Shown: positions 42,619-52,574, counted from the first letter of the stretch. The stretch is DNA of 64,000 nt from Agapetus fuscipes (GCA_951799405.1 OX637337.1:19776347-19840346), one strand, 5' to 3'. Notes: a model not told the origin generated them from the sequence alone. Made by a program: numbers and translations.

Positions 42619-43449
42619 GTGAAATCATTAAATAGTTCAAAATAATAGATGTTAGAATATTCTTATTATAGTTCAAAATAATATATGATTTATTTATCGT
42701 AGATAGATAGACGATCTGTCTTCTTTTCAGTAATGAAACAAATCTGTGTTATATTTTCAGTAATAAAGAGGTTTTTGTTAATCCCGTCAAACAAAAAGAT
42801 TTGTATGTGAACTTATTTGCCTTTCAGTTTTGTATTTGTTATCTCGATAAACAAGTACGAAAAATGAAGGTTTCGAAAATCAATTTATTAAAAACGTACC
42901 TACTTCTGTAATAATATAATTTTAAAATTTCCCCGCTACAAAATTTTCCCAACAAAGCGAGAAACTGATTCAAATTACCTGACAGTAATTCGAAATTCTT
43001 TCCCTTAGTTTTATATTGGATTCCGAAAAAGAAACTCCTTTGTTGTTCGGGGTATTGAATTTTTATGAACATTATCGCAAATTGAATAAATCATTTTGTA
43101 TTACCGATGAAATTATACAGTCTAGAAATGAACAGAGCGATTCTGAGAGAAACTGTAGCCTGAAATACTTCCTTAACCATAATCAATTGGTGTCAGAAAC
43201 ATCTTAACTTAAACCAGAGATTAAGGAAAAAAATCCGTGTATACCTTTATATCGGAGTTACAGAAATGTGAAGAAAATATCTTTGAATAAAGATCAAATC
43301 GGAAATCATGGGCTGTTGTATTCATAAACAACAAATCCATAGTTCATCCGCCACCTAAATAAACTTTTCGTACAAAAAAAAACAATGATCTATTGATCAA
43401 TGAAGTATCGAAATTTGCTTGGGACTGAATTTAAGTAGAGATTATGAAA
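42619..43449. other. Unclassified intronic sequence
   Basis: No gene or repeat recognised; short frames on both strands lack motifs. Confidence 0.4.
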
Positions 43450-43461
43450 AAATATAATTAA

Positions 43462-43680
43462 AATCAAATTATTTTTTATTAAACGTTGTTTTATTTTCAC
43501 AATAATATTTTGAATCTCGAGTACTTTCGACCTTCAATATTCAGGTCATTATCAAGAGTGATGTATAAAAAAAGAGATTCAAAATATTATTGTGAAAATA
43601 AAACAACGTTTAATAAAAAATAATTTGATTTTAAATAAAATGAATTTTCACTGTGTGAATACACAAACCCTACAAAATCT
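43462..43680 (-). mobile_element. Complete palindromic HHR retroelement
   Basis: Flanked by a perfect 12-bp duplication AAATATAATTAA (43450-43461, 43681-43692). Arms of about 60 bp are perfect complements (to 43518, and from 43574). The family extension (CACTGTGTGAATACAC...) follows the right arm. The right arm starts at GAGATTC, exactly the predicted 5' product of the ribozyme on the minus strand. Non-coding. Confidence 0.85.
43510..43562 (-). ncRNA. Variant hammerhead motif (U3-A8)
   Basis: Minus strand: CTC stem I, TTGATAA (43555-43549) for CTGANGA, an extra T, stem II GACCT...AGGTC (perfect 5 bp), GAAA (43528-43525), palindromic stem III AGTACT, H17 = C (43519), stem I GAG. C3 to U and G8 to A change together, preserving a possible 3-8 pair. 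Cleavage is uncertain. Confidence 0.6.
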
Positions 43681-43692
43681 AAATATAATTAA

Positions 43693-44787
43693 CTTCAATA
43701 ATCGTATTCTTGCACACTTCTTTCAATTTAATACATTTGCTTTTTACATTCCCTCTGTTCTGATATCATTCTTTCACAATTTCACCAATTCTATCTAGTC
43801 ATACTTTTTATTGTTTTATCTTTCATGGCTGTAAAGATTAAGTCTGTCTTTCATCTTCAATTTTTTCTACATGTCCAAGCTATTTCATCACATTCTTTAT
43901 CGCCTTAAAAAATGCTTTAAAATAAACTACAGTGCGAAAACTTTCAGACTTTGATTAAATACAAAGTTAATGAAAAATAATGAAAAATGTCTCTGAATAA
44001 AAATAAGTAGGTAAGTAAAATGATCTCGACTTTAAGAACAGATTTGTAAAAATAATTTCAATAATCGGAATGTGATGAAAATGTCTCTGAATAAACATTG
44101 AAATCGAAATCATCCCCACTTTCAGAAAAAGTGTGCAAAATATTCTGTAAATTTAAATGACGAAAAGGTCTGTGAATACGAAAATTGTGAATAAAGTGTG
44201 AATTCTCGCCCGCCGCGAGTTTTTCGAGTATTAAATATATATTTTCGAACTTTTAACAAATGCTTTACAATCCAACGATTTTTCCGATACATAAATTTCC
44301 TTTTGAAGAGTTTTTACTTTTTTCCCGCCATCAAGAGGAAGTGAAAATATATTTTTTGCCTCATAGATATTATCCCCGGTACATTATTCATATTATTATA
44401 ATGAGATATTAGGTGGCTTTAAAAGTGTAAAAATGCCATAATTTTATACCTCTCTTTTTAGTACAGCGAAAAACATATTTTAAACATGAAAGTCAGTCTT
44501 TATTTCAAGCAAGAAATATATTTCAGTCGACGTAATACAAATTTACATTTTCCGATTCTTTCAAAATGCAAAAATTGTATCTACTTTATTGTTACTTTTG
44601 AACAACGGTAGATAAAAAACCTTCAACAAAACACAAATAAAGGAATTGTTCAGTACCTATGTGTTCTCATTTATGTAGACTTGTGTTCTACCAATCGTTT
44701 TACTTTATAGGGGGCATTTTGAAATTAATATTTAAAATATCTTAGCGGGATTATTTTAAATGTTCCTTAATTGAGCATACCTATACA
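43693..44787. other. Unclassified intronic sequence with loose repeats
   Basis: GAAAAATGTCTCTGAATAAA-like blocks occur at about 43980, 44078 and 44160, suggesting a worn tandem repeat of roughly 80-100 bp. Otherwise nothing recognised. Confidence 0.4.
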
Positions 44788-45012
44788 TAAACCGGTCTGT
44801 AGTCTAGTGAATAACGCTATGAACTCGAAAGTAGAAGGTTGTGGATTCCATTTTCAGCGTAGCACAAAAAAAACGTTTAATTTTCAAAACATGCTCTCCG
44901 CCGGATTGATAAATTCATATTCCTTTATCAAACTGGGCCTTGCTTGTGTAATTGACGCATGCAGGTGTGATTCACACAAAAAACGCTCACTGAATAAATA
45001 ATTCTTATATTT
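44788..45012 (+). repeat. Diverged SINE-A copy
   Basis: ACCGGTCTGTAGTCTAGTG head, GTTGTGGATTCCATTTTC at the B-box position, then GGGCCTTGCTTG and the 3' end GGTGTGATTCACACAAAAAACGCTCACTGAATAAATAA. This is the ATT-type 3' end. Confidence 0.75.
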
Positions 45013-45027
45013 TCATTTTGTCTTTAA

Positions 45028-45617
45028 TGACCGGTCCGTAGCTCAGTGGTAACTGGTGGTAGCACTGCGGACTCTGAATGGGAAGGTTGTGGGTTCGATT
45101 CCCGGCGGAGCACAAAAAATATACCATTTACAACTACTACAACTAAGCTACACATACAGTGTAACTTCTTGCCGCGTTATCCCCGAAGGGGTCGAACCTA
45201 TTTATTTTTACAGATAAGGGGGCCGGCCTAACGCCAACCGCTTCAGTTGAAGTGGTGGTTTCCCAGCTCCCGAGAGTGCTGGTACTCATTTCTAGTGAAG
45301 GCTGAGTAAACCTTGCCGGTATTTTATTTTGGGTTTTGAAATAAACACCGAAACGGGAAATCATTTCTGACACCCTCGGTGGGATTCGAACCCGAGCTTT
45401 CGGCATGGAATGCAAGCGAGTGCTATAGCTCAGGTGGTAGAGTTACCACCTGAGCTATCGACCGGACTAAATTAAATTTTCAAATTTGTTCTTCGCTGCA
45501 TTGAAAAATTCATGAAACCTTTACCAATGACCGGTCACCAAAGGTCCATCCAGCCTTACAGCAACTGGGTCTTGCTTGAGAATTGGCGCTTTGTAGCGAC
45601 GACGATCAAGCTCGTAA
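45028..45617 (+). mobile_element. SINE-A copy interrupted by an inverted SINE-B
   Basis: The head (ACCGGTCCGTAGCTCAGTGG, B box GGTTCGATTCCC) ends near 45128. The body resumes at about 45474 (TTTCAAATTTGTTCTTCGCTG) and runs to GACGATCAAGCTCG (45617). The intervening segment is a minus-strand SINE-B. Confidence 0.8.
45131..45470 (-). mobile_element. SINE-B nested in SINE-A, with inverted head
   Basis: Minus-strand SINE-B with its 3' end AACTAAGCTACACAT at 45140 and B box at about 45390. At its 5' side (45425-45465) the first 18 bp of the head are duplicated in inverted orientation, giving a hairpin TAGCTCAGGTGGTAGAGT/TACCACCTGAGCTA. Confidence 0.8.
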
Positions 45618-45621
45618 AAAA

Positions 45622-45885
45622 ATCGATAGCTCAATTGGTAGAATGCTTGCATTCCATGCCGAGAGCAAGGGTTCGATCTCAAAGGCTTACTCAGCCTTCA
45701 CAAGAAATGAGAACCAGCCCCCCCGGGAGCTGGGAAACCCCCACTTTAACTGAAAGTGGTTGGTGTGAGGCCGGCCCGCTTACCTGTAAAAATAAATAGG
45801 TCCCGAAGCGCCACATGCGACCCCTTCGGGGATAACGCAGGCACGAAGTTACACTATATGTGTAGCTTATTTGCGTTTTTTTTTG
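45622..45885 (+). mobile_element. SINE-B copy fused to SINE-A end
   Basis: ATAGCTCAATTGGTAGAATGC head with B box GGTTCGATCTC, an internal deletion (body resumes at AGGCTTACTCAGCC), and the family 3' end TATATGTGTAGCTTATTTG. It starts immediately after the SINE-A body above. Confidence 0.8.
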
Positions 45886-46185
45886 CGTTGTCTAAAATAA
45901 TAAAACTCTGTTCAAAAATCATAGTCTATGAAATCCCATGAAAAATGTTTCAGGAGATTTGGAGATGCAGTGCACATTGTGAGCTTATATTATTTCCAGT
46001 CATGCATTATCCAGGACTAGGATCCCCTCATTTCTTGGCTTCCGGCAATCCCCGCTGTACACATTCATATTATTCATGGTACGCGCCCCACAAGATGGGT
46101 TACTAAGGAAGTATTCGAGAGATTCCATGTCCAGACAATCCTCCCCAAGGCTTTTTTTAAATGGAGGCTCAAATATTTTATTGAT

Positions 46186-46345
46186 TTTTTTTTTTTTTTT
46201 TAAGAAATCCTGTGCGGGAGACTCCCTAGATTCTAAAGACTCTAGGGGTCTATGACACTTGTTGTAGTGCCGCAGAGGTGTACGAGCTTGGTCGTCGCTA
46301 CAAAGCGCCAATACTCAAGCAAGACCCAGTTGCTGTAAGGCTGAT
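46186..46345 (-). repeat. SINE-A 3' end, alternative type
   Basis: Minus strand: body block CAACTGGGTCTTGCTTGAG, GACGACCAAGCTCG, then CTCTGCGGCACTACAACAAG, CTAGAGTCTTTAGAATCTAG and an A-run (T-run at 46183-46201). Same 3' type as 28375-28726. Confidence 0.8.
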
Positions 46346-46699
46346 TGATTGATTCATTGAAAGGATTATGATTTTTATTGCGTCATAGAACCGTGTTAAA
46401 AATCTCTATAACTTCTGAATACAACCTCACGGAGATTTTTGGGGTATAAAATGACTCTTTTACTACGTCTTAGTTTTTTTTTCATTTTAACTTCTTTTAG
46501 GTATTTCAATCAGAAACTTCAACGACTGTAGACGTAAACGAGCATTAAGTGTGTTCACGCCTTTTTACGACGATCATCAAAATTTTGATGAAAAAATGTT
46601 TGATATTTTTTAGGGTTTGGTGGTTTACACAGTGAAAGTCCATTGTATATTAATTAAAAAACACACTGTTTCAATTCACTTATTATTTATTTTAAAATA

Positions 46700-46745
46700 T
46701 GCCAAACGTTTTCGCCTAAAAAGGTATCATCAGGACAAATGACAA
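46700..46745 (-). ncRNA. Hammerhead motif, left of the palindrome
   Basis: Minus strand: stem I TGTC, CTGATGA (46733-46727), an extra T, stem II ACC/GGC with an A-C mismatch at the base, GAAA, AACGTT, T, GGCA. The core is intact but stem II is weakened. Confidence 0.65.
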
Positions 46746-46767
46746 ATCAAAAAAATAAAAATAAAGA

Positions 46768-46820
46768 TTTGTCATTTGTCCTGATGATGCCTTTTTAGGC
46801 GAAAACGTTTGGCATATTTA
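46768..46820 (+). ncRNA. Hammerhead motif, right of the palindrome
   Basis: Stem I TGTC (46777-46780), CTGATGA (46781-46787), an extra T, stem II GCC-TTTTTA-GGC, GAAA (46801-46804), palindromic stem III AACGTT (46804-46809), H17 = T, stem I GGCA (46811-46814). Confidence 0.75.
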
Positions 46821-46876
46821 AAATAAATAATAAGTGAATTGAAACAGTGTGTTTTTTAATTAATAAAAAATGTTTG

Positions 46877-47404
46877 TGTTGGATGTTTTGATTTTATCCA
46901 CATTCAAATATATTTTCAAAGGTTGAACCGGAATTTTCTTATACTCGTAAAGGATAAAATGCTTAAAATCTACGTACCTACTGGCTACGTAAACTGGTTT
47001 GTCACAAAATAACGGATATCGATATGAGAAACATTCAATACGTTGAAGATAAATAAACAAAAGTTGAAAACCCGTAATGCTACTTAGAAAACTTTTGAAT
47101 TTGGACACTTGAGAAACCCTAAAAAAATGTCTCCTACGTCCCTAGCTTCCATGTGGGGGGCAAGAATCTTCTAGCATAACTTGTGGCCTCAGTCTTGCAT
47201 ATAATGCTGCTGCAAGTGTACAAATCAATTTCTGCAGCCACATCTCACGGTGCCTGCTTACCCAGTCACTTCCTGCACTCAAGCATACAACTCCACGTTT
47301 AAGCTCCACCGTAGCGTAAACCAAGAACACAGAAACTAAAACAGCTACACCTCATGGATATTTTCATGTAGACCTTGCAGGATAACCAATTAACCTTTTT
47401 TTTC
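46877..47404. other. Intronic sequence with one HP remnant
   Basis: Includes an HP half at 47285-47365 (CACGTTTAAGCTCCACCGTAGCG). No gene is supported. Confidence 0.45.
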
Positions 47405-47680
47405 ACCTGACCACCCATACTGTAAAAAATTGTTCACTTTGCCATTGTCACCCCTGTTCCAGGGAAGTTCAGTAAAAGTTACAGGGTTTCTGTTCATTTG
47501 AAGTTTGGATTTGAATTTGTAAATACACATTCAGCATTTGTAAGCGCAAACTTACGCGTGTTTGTGGTTTGTTATTCAAATAAACAGCACTTTTAACTTA
47601 TAAACATTACACGTGTTTGTTTTTGGGCATGCATTTGATATGAGCTTTGAATGGTTATTTATCCTTTTAAGTTACATAAA
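47405..47680 (+). repeat. TTAGA element, rearranged copy
   Basis: 5' part and core (CTGACCACCC, TTGTTCACTTTGCC, GTCACCCCTGTTCCAGGGAAG) followed by two versions of the TACGCGTGTTTG / CACGTGTTTGTTTT block. The second continues to TATCCTTTTAAGTTACAT. This suggests an internal duplication. Confidence 0.7.
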
Positions 47681-48019
47681 AGGTTATTTAATTATTATTA
47701 AAGACCTTACATTTTTCATCAATGTCACCATCATCAGGCCCGACAATACAAAGGAGCCATTGAAATTTACAAAACAAAAAATCAACAGAAAAGAAGAGGA
47801 TTTAAAACGCGATTACCGTCGATAAAGGGTAAAAACTGCGATATTTTTACACGGTGTATTGCTACGCCCCATTTATAACAAAAAAAGTAAATAGATGACA
47901 ATAATTCAGATCAATTTTGAATCAAAAAGTAGAAGAGCTCAAAAGAGGTTACTCACAGTGTAGTAACGAAATGTGAGCATGAAAAAAAATACGAAAATAA
48001 CAAAGAACCACATTCAACA

Positions 48020-48150
48020 CCCGCAGGAACAATGTCAAGCAACTGAAACAGTGTTTCTAGAGATGATTTTAGTTCTCGTGCATTTTGTAAAACGCTATGG
48101 CGGAGTTGAAATGTATGTAATGCTTTACACTTGGAGTATCGGTGCCTTGA
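48020..48150. repeat. Hairpin (HP) element copy
   Basis: Centre and right arm: TTTCTAGAGATGATTTTAG, AAAACGCTATGGCGGAGTTG and TTTACACTTGGAGTA. Confidence 0.55.
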
Positions 48151-48884
48151 AAGCGTTTGCCTGTTCACAGCAATAGGTCATTTTAGAGCACCACAAGAAT
48201 AAAGTGCAGCGAAAATCTACAAGAGCAACCATTTTTCTTTTGTTCTTATATTTAAACATCTTTCGCTTTAGTAAACTTGCAGTATGCATCAAAATTTACA
48301 CTAAATGAAATTTATTTATTTGAAAACAGCTCAATCGAGACAAATGTAGAATGAAACTCCTATCCGAGCGTGACTTTATTTTTTTAACATGTAAGCAGAA
48401 CACGGTGAGAAGTCTCTACGCGTCATATAAATAGGTACATAGAAAGCGATAAAACATGGCCGAACTGCCATGAGCAGTTGATCTTGCTATCAAATGCTCT
48501 CTATACAACTTGTGTGACTAGAACGTGAAATTTCAGATTGAATTTTGGTGACATTAAAAAAGTTATATTTTACAAATTAATTGAAAGTTTACTGAAAAAC
48601 AAAATTCAATTTATGATTGATACTGCTACTACATACATACGAGTATATACATTGGTATACAAGTCAAAGATTATTAAAATATTTTCGCTTTTTTAAATTA
48701 GTTTTGCGGAATATCCGAGCATTTTATTTCATCAATTTAGAGCGATTCATAAAATTTCGCACGTGATAGAAATACAGATTCACTTGGCACAAAAACCATT
48801 CCATAAATATAATATCATCCTGCATGATTTTCTGATCTGATGTGGATCAAGGTGAATCGTTTAGGTGTGAAAACTAGTGTAAAA

Positions 48885-49475
48885 CGTGTTAGCTAGAATA
48901 CTAGTGTTAGCAAGGTTGTTATGTTATTTTACTAAATAACATATAAAAAACATTCTCGAAGTGTGTAGTGTGTGTTTGTGGGCCGAACGGAGCCGAACGG
49001 TCACGGAAGCGGCCGAACTGCGCCGTGTGAACTAATCGGGCCGTCGTTCATCAGTTCCCGGCAAGATGTCAACCGATTAAGACGTCGGCGACCAAGCACC
49101 AAGCGGTGCAAGAGGGGGCATTACAATGGAGCTCCCTCCCCTTCTATTTGGAGCATCCGCCAGCAAGGCACCCGCCTTGTGGACCAGAGGCATAGGAGAC
49201 ATAGTGCATAGGAGCGCTCAGCCAGGGGCTCCAACGTGTGGAGGCGTCCGCCTCGTGAGCCGCCGCTAGCCTGAGGCGCTGCCCCAGGCCATTCAGTTCG
49301 GGACTCCAGTCAACAGAGTAGGGAGTGTTTTAGTGACAAGTTCAGGTCTGGCCATTCCCTTATTTCCCCTTTTCCCCCATATTACTACAGTAAATAAACC
49401 CTTATTTGTTCATGTTAAACTTCTCTTTTAATATAAAACCCTTCCCAGGATACAAGTAAGCAATACCAAAGAAAG
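48885..49475 (+). other. GC-rich block, candidate LTR or promoter-like sequence
   Basis: A TATA-like CATATAAAAAAC at about 48940 precedes a sharply GC-rich segment (48975-49310) with GGCCGAAC and CCGAACGG repeats. AATAAA follows at about 49394. The order TATA, GC-rich leader and poly(A) signal would fit an LTR with R/U5, but clear TG...CA ends and target duplications were not found. The 79-codon frame at 48972-49211 (Arg-rich) has no recognised family. Confidence 0.35.
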
Positions 49476-50380
49476 AACCCCGCGCCCTGAGAGTGATGCT
49501 GATGATTTCTAGCCGGAGTAAGTATCCTGTAGGTACATCCTGGAGATACCTTTCATTTAAACATACCAAGGCTATTCTCACCATCATAGTTCGTTACCTG
49601 GCTCCACACGCAGCACCTAAGCGAAAGGGGAAAATAACCCATCTTTGTTATTATGGCGTGGGCCAATGGATGCAAAGACAGTTCTACTCTTGTCGATGAT
49701 GTCTTGTCGATGGCTCTTGATGTGTAATACACATAAAAATAGCACTCATAAAATATAAAATCATCCCTTTCTTTTCCATATTAGTTTTATAAAAAGTGTT
49801 TCAACATGTTTAATCAATCTATTTTCACAAAAAAAGGAGTAATCTTGCGCCACTACAAGGCAAAAATACAAAATCCCAAATAAAAAGTGCGATATCTAAT
49901 CGCCATCAGACTTTACACGATCGACCTTTGAGGTAATTCACACATTTTCTAAAAAAAAACAAAATCTGTTGAGTGACTCTGTCAGGGATAAGTGACATTA
50001 ATTAAAAACAAAAAAAAATGTTAGTTAAATGAATAATTATATTTCATTAAAAAAACTTTTTTCTTTAAGAAAGCTTTTGATTTAAAAATTTAAAAAAAGA
50101 TTTTATTTTACCTTTGGCCGGCAAAAAAATTAAAAAAAGACGTTGGTAACTCCAACAATACATTGCTTTCGTATAAAAGTATCGATGGGAAAAAAATCAT
50201 CTATCGATTTGTACCCTCCCAATATTCTTATTTACCAAAACTTTCGAAGGAAAACCTCAAATTATCATTAGCCTCCCTATATGCGTACGCAATTAAAGCT
50301 TTCACGTACCACACGACCAACTTTTTAGATTACTAACTTTAGCCGCAACTTTCCAGACTTGGCAAAGATTTGGTGAGTAG
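49476..50380. other. Unclassified intronic sequence
   Basis: No gene, RNA or repeat recognised. Confidence 0.4.
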
Positions 50381-51520
50381 ATGTCGAGCGTGTTACGACA
50401 TATCGGTCAAAGATATTTCGTCCATAGACAGCTTGTTCATGGACAAATCGGTCACGCGACAGTTCGTCCACATGACTTCTCGGTCAACGGCATTTCGGTC
50501 ACAAACAACTTGGACACAGATTACACGTCCACATTTATATCGGTGATGGACATTTTGGTCACGCGACAGTTCGTCCACATGACTTCTCGGTCAACGGCAT
50601 TTCGGTCACAGACAACTTGGACACAGATTACACGTCCACATTTATATCGGTGGCGGACATTTTGGTCACACGACATTTTGTCCACACGACTTTTCGGTCA
50701 AAGTTACTTCAGTAACATACAGTATAGGCCCTCAGATAGCTCCATTACAGAAAACGTGCTCCCCAAAGAAAACTGTAATAATTGTATTTTGAGGATATTC
50801 AGAGACATAACAAAAGGAGAGAGTGCATGAAAAAGATTATGACTCTGAATAAAATGAAAAAAGTATACAGGGACCGAAGGAAATGGCGGTTGATTTGAAA
50901 TGTTGGCGGCTAGGACATTTAAGTTTTAGTTCAACCTTAGGTAATTTAAATTTAAATTTGATTTCTTATTTGTTTGCTAAAGTAAATTTTGTACATCATT
51001 TATAATTTTCTGTGCTCCTTGACTGAAAAGTTGGTATGAGGCTGACCCTGAGCTGAGTGCTGTAAAAATTGGTTCAAATTTGCCACTGCCACCCTAATTT
51101 CAGTGAAAGGTGGCAGGAGTTGCAAGGTTTATGTTCATGTGAGGTTTTTATTTTATTTCTATGCACATTTGCAGAATGTGTAGCCGCGAGCCTACATGTT
51201 CCTGCAGGCATGCATTTAATGTGTGCCTTAAATGTTAACATATCTTTGCAACTTAGATTATATATCATAGAATAATTAATTTCAGTTTTCTGTGATGAAG
51301 CAGTCTGTGGAACATATTATATTGTATGTGACCGAAATGTCGTTAAACGAAAAATCTTAAGGGCGATCTGTCGAACATATTATATTGTATGTGACCGAAA
51401 TGTCGTTAAACGAAAAATCTTAAGGGCGATCTGTCGTGTAACCGATTTGTCCATGGCTGAGCTGTCTGTAGACGGGTTGTCTTAGACCGATTTGTCATGG
51501 AACCGATGTCGAGGCCTACT
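50381..51520. mobile_element. Foldback-like element with inverted subrepeat arrays
   Basis: The left array (50381-50705) is built from short CGGTCA / GACA / TCGTCCA units and contains a 107-bp tandem duplication (50451-50557, 50558-50664). The right array (51270-51515) has the complementary units (GACCGAAATGTCG) and a 63-bp tandem duplication (51310-51372, 51373-51435). The arms match in inverted orientation around CATGGACAAATCGGT (50438) and ACCGATTTGTCCATGG (51441). A LINE/TTAGA fragment sits between them. No transposase was seen; outer edges are uncertain. Confidence 0.7.
50796..51268 (+). mobile_element. RTE-like LINE 3' end inside the foldback element
   Basis: RRECMKKIMTLNKMKKVYRD and RRKWRLI with a stop at about 50898, then 3' UTR and a diverged TTAGA element (CCTTGACTGAAAAGTTGG to GCAACTTAGATTATAT). 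It is another example of LINE ORF and TTAGA element in one copy. Confidence 0.8.
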
Positions 51521-51751
51521 CGACGGTTTTACTGGGCGGTTTCACTAACCGCAGCTATTAAATTTTATATGAACGTAGCAAGTTTTCGGTATAATGAGAT
51601 AAGTTGCTGAAACGTATGTCATACAGACTGTGATAGTTATGTTTAATTAAAGTTTGTAAAAAATAAATGAGTTGGTAAAAAAATAATCGGAAAATTGTCA
51701 CATCAAACAGCCGGATTGACAGAGAAATAGGCAGCTAACAAATAATATTTA

Positions 51752-51902
51752 TATATTTTGTATTGTTTGTGTATTAACACTGTGAAAATTCATACTGTTA
51801 TAGTTTAAAATTTTTTGAGGAATTCAAAAACACTGTTTATTTTCAAATTATTCATGTGAAAATAAACAGTGTTTTTGAATTCCTCAAAAAATTTTAAACT
51901 AT
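51752..51902. mobile_element. Palindromic HHR-family retroelement, ribozyme lost
   Basis: Flanked by a perfect 12-bp duplication AAATAATATTTA (51740-51751, 51903-51914). Extension TTAACACTGTGAAAAT at 51773, then arms (about 51797-51845 and 51857-51902) with a minimal loop. No hammerhead core. Confidence 0.8.
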
Positions 51903-52139
51903 AAATAATATTTAATTTTCCATTGATAGCAAACAAATTCAAATCACTTCGACCTGGTACGTCACTCCACTGAGATTTTTTTAACATTGTTTCGACTTCA
52001 GTAAAATTCGTCTTGAATATTTTTAACATTTCTCAACATCAAATTTTTCATCCATTATTTGTTATGAGATAGCAAAATTATAAATTTCTCATTCATTTCG
52101 GAACCTTTTATTTTCACAGTTTTAGGGGTATTCCGTAAA

Positions 52140-52363
52140 ATAGACTGTAAAAAATGGTTCACTTTGCCAATGTCACCCCTGCTTCAGGGAAGGTCGGCAA
52201 GAGTTGCAGGGCTTATGTTCATTTGAGATTGGGGTTTTTATATTGTAGGTCCACATGCAGCATGTGTAAGCGCGAAATTATGCATGTCTGCTTGTGGGAA
52301 TGCATTTAATATGAATCTCAAATGATACATATCTTTGCAGCTTAGATTTAGATTTAGATTTAG
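52140..52363 (+). repeat. TTAGA element, 5'-truncated
   Basis: Starts at GACTGTAAAAAATGGTTCAC, so it lacks the first ~30 bp; the core and 3' half are near consensus. The tail is a (TTTAGA) hexamer array. Confidence 0.88.
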
Positions 52364-52434
52364 AGGGGTATTCCGTCAACCATTTTTTACAGAAATAGGT
52401 TTTTCCAGTTCAAATAGGAGCACATTCTCTCTCG

Positions 52435-52570
52435 TTGCGAACTCTTAGTAAACCTTGCCGTACTTGGGTAAGAAGTAAACTTCAAAACTGGAATTCATTT
52501 GTGACACCTTCGGTTTCGATCTGGTGATCAACCTTTAAGAAAACGACACTACCTACTCAGCTATCGACCA
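52435..52570 (-). repeat. SINE-B head fragment
   Basis: Minus strand: TCGATAGCTGAGTAGGTAG head, a decayed B box (GATCGAAACCG), then TGACACAAATGAATTCC and GCAAGGTTTACTAAG. Confidence 0.6.
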
Positions 52571-52574
52571 ATGC

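Larger units (their letters stand above)
46603..46864. mobile_element. Complete palindromic HHR retroelement with two opposed ribozymes
   Basis: The 262-bp element is flanked by a perfect 12-bp duplication AAAAAATGTTTG (46591-46602, 46865-46876). Order: extension (AGGGTTTGGTGG, TTTACACAGTGAAA), left arm, minus-strand hammerhead, 45-bp spacer, plus-strand hammerhead, right arm. Non-coding. Same subfamily as 4052-4215. Confidence 0.88.

Noticed and set aside
47731..47760. Minus-strand CTGATGA near 47745 as a further hammerhead
   Set aside because: No stem II pairing before the next GAAA and no palindromic stem III.
49499..49540. Plus-strand CTGATGA at 49499 as a hammerhead
   Set aside because: No GAAA with a closing stem II within a plausible distance.
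50451..50664. CRISPR-like regular repeats
   Set aside because: The repeats are a simple tandem duplication without unique spacers, in a eukaryotic intron.
50381..50830. 149-codon ORF across the foldback arm
   Set aside because: An open frame created by a subrepeat array and its 107-bp duplication; the antisense frame is also open.
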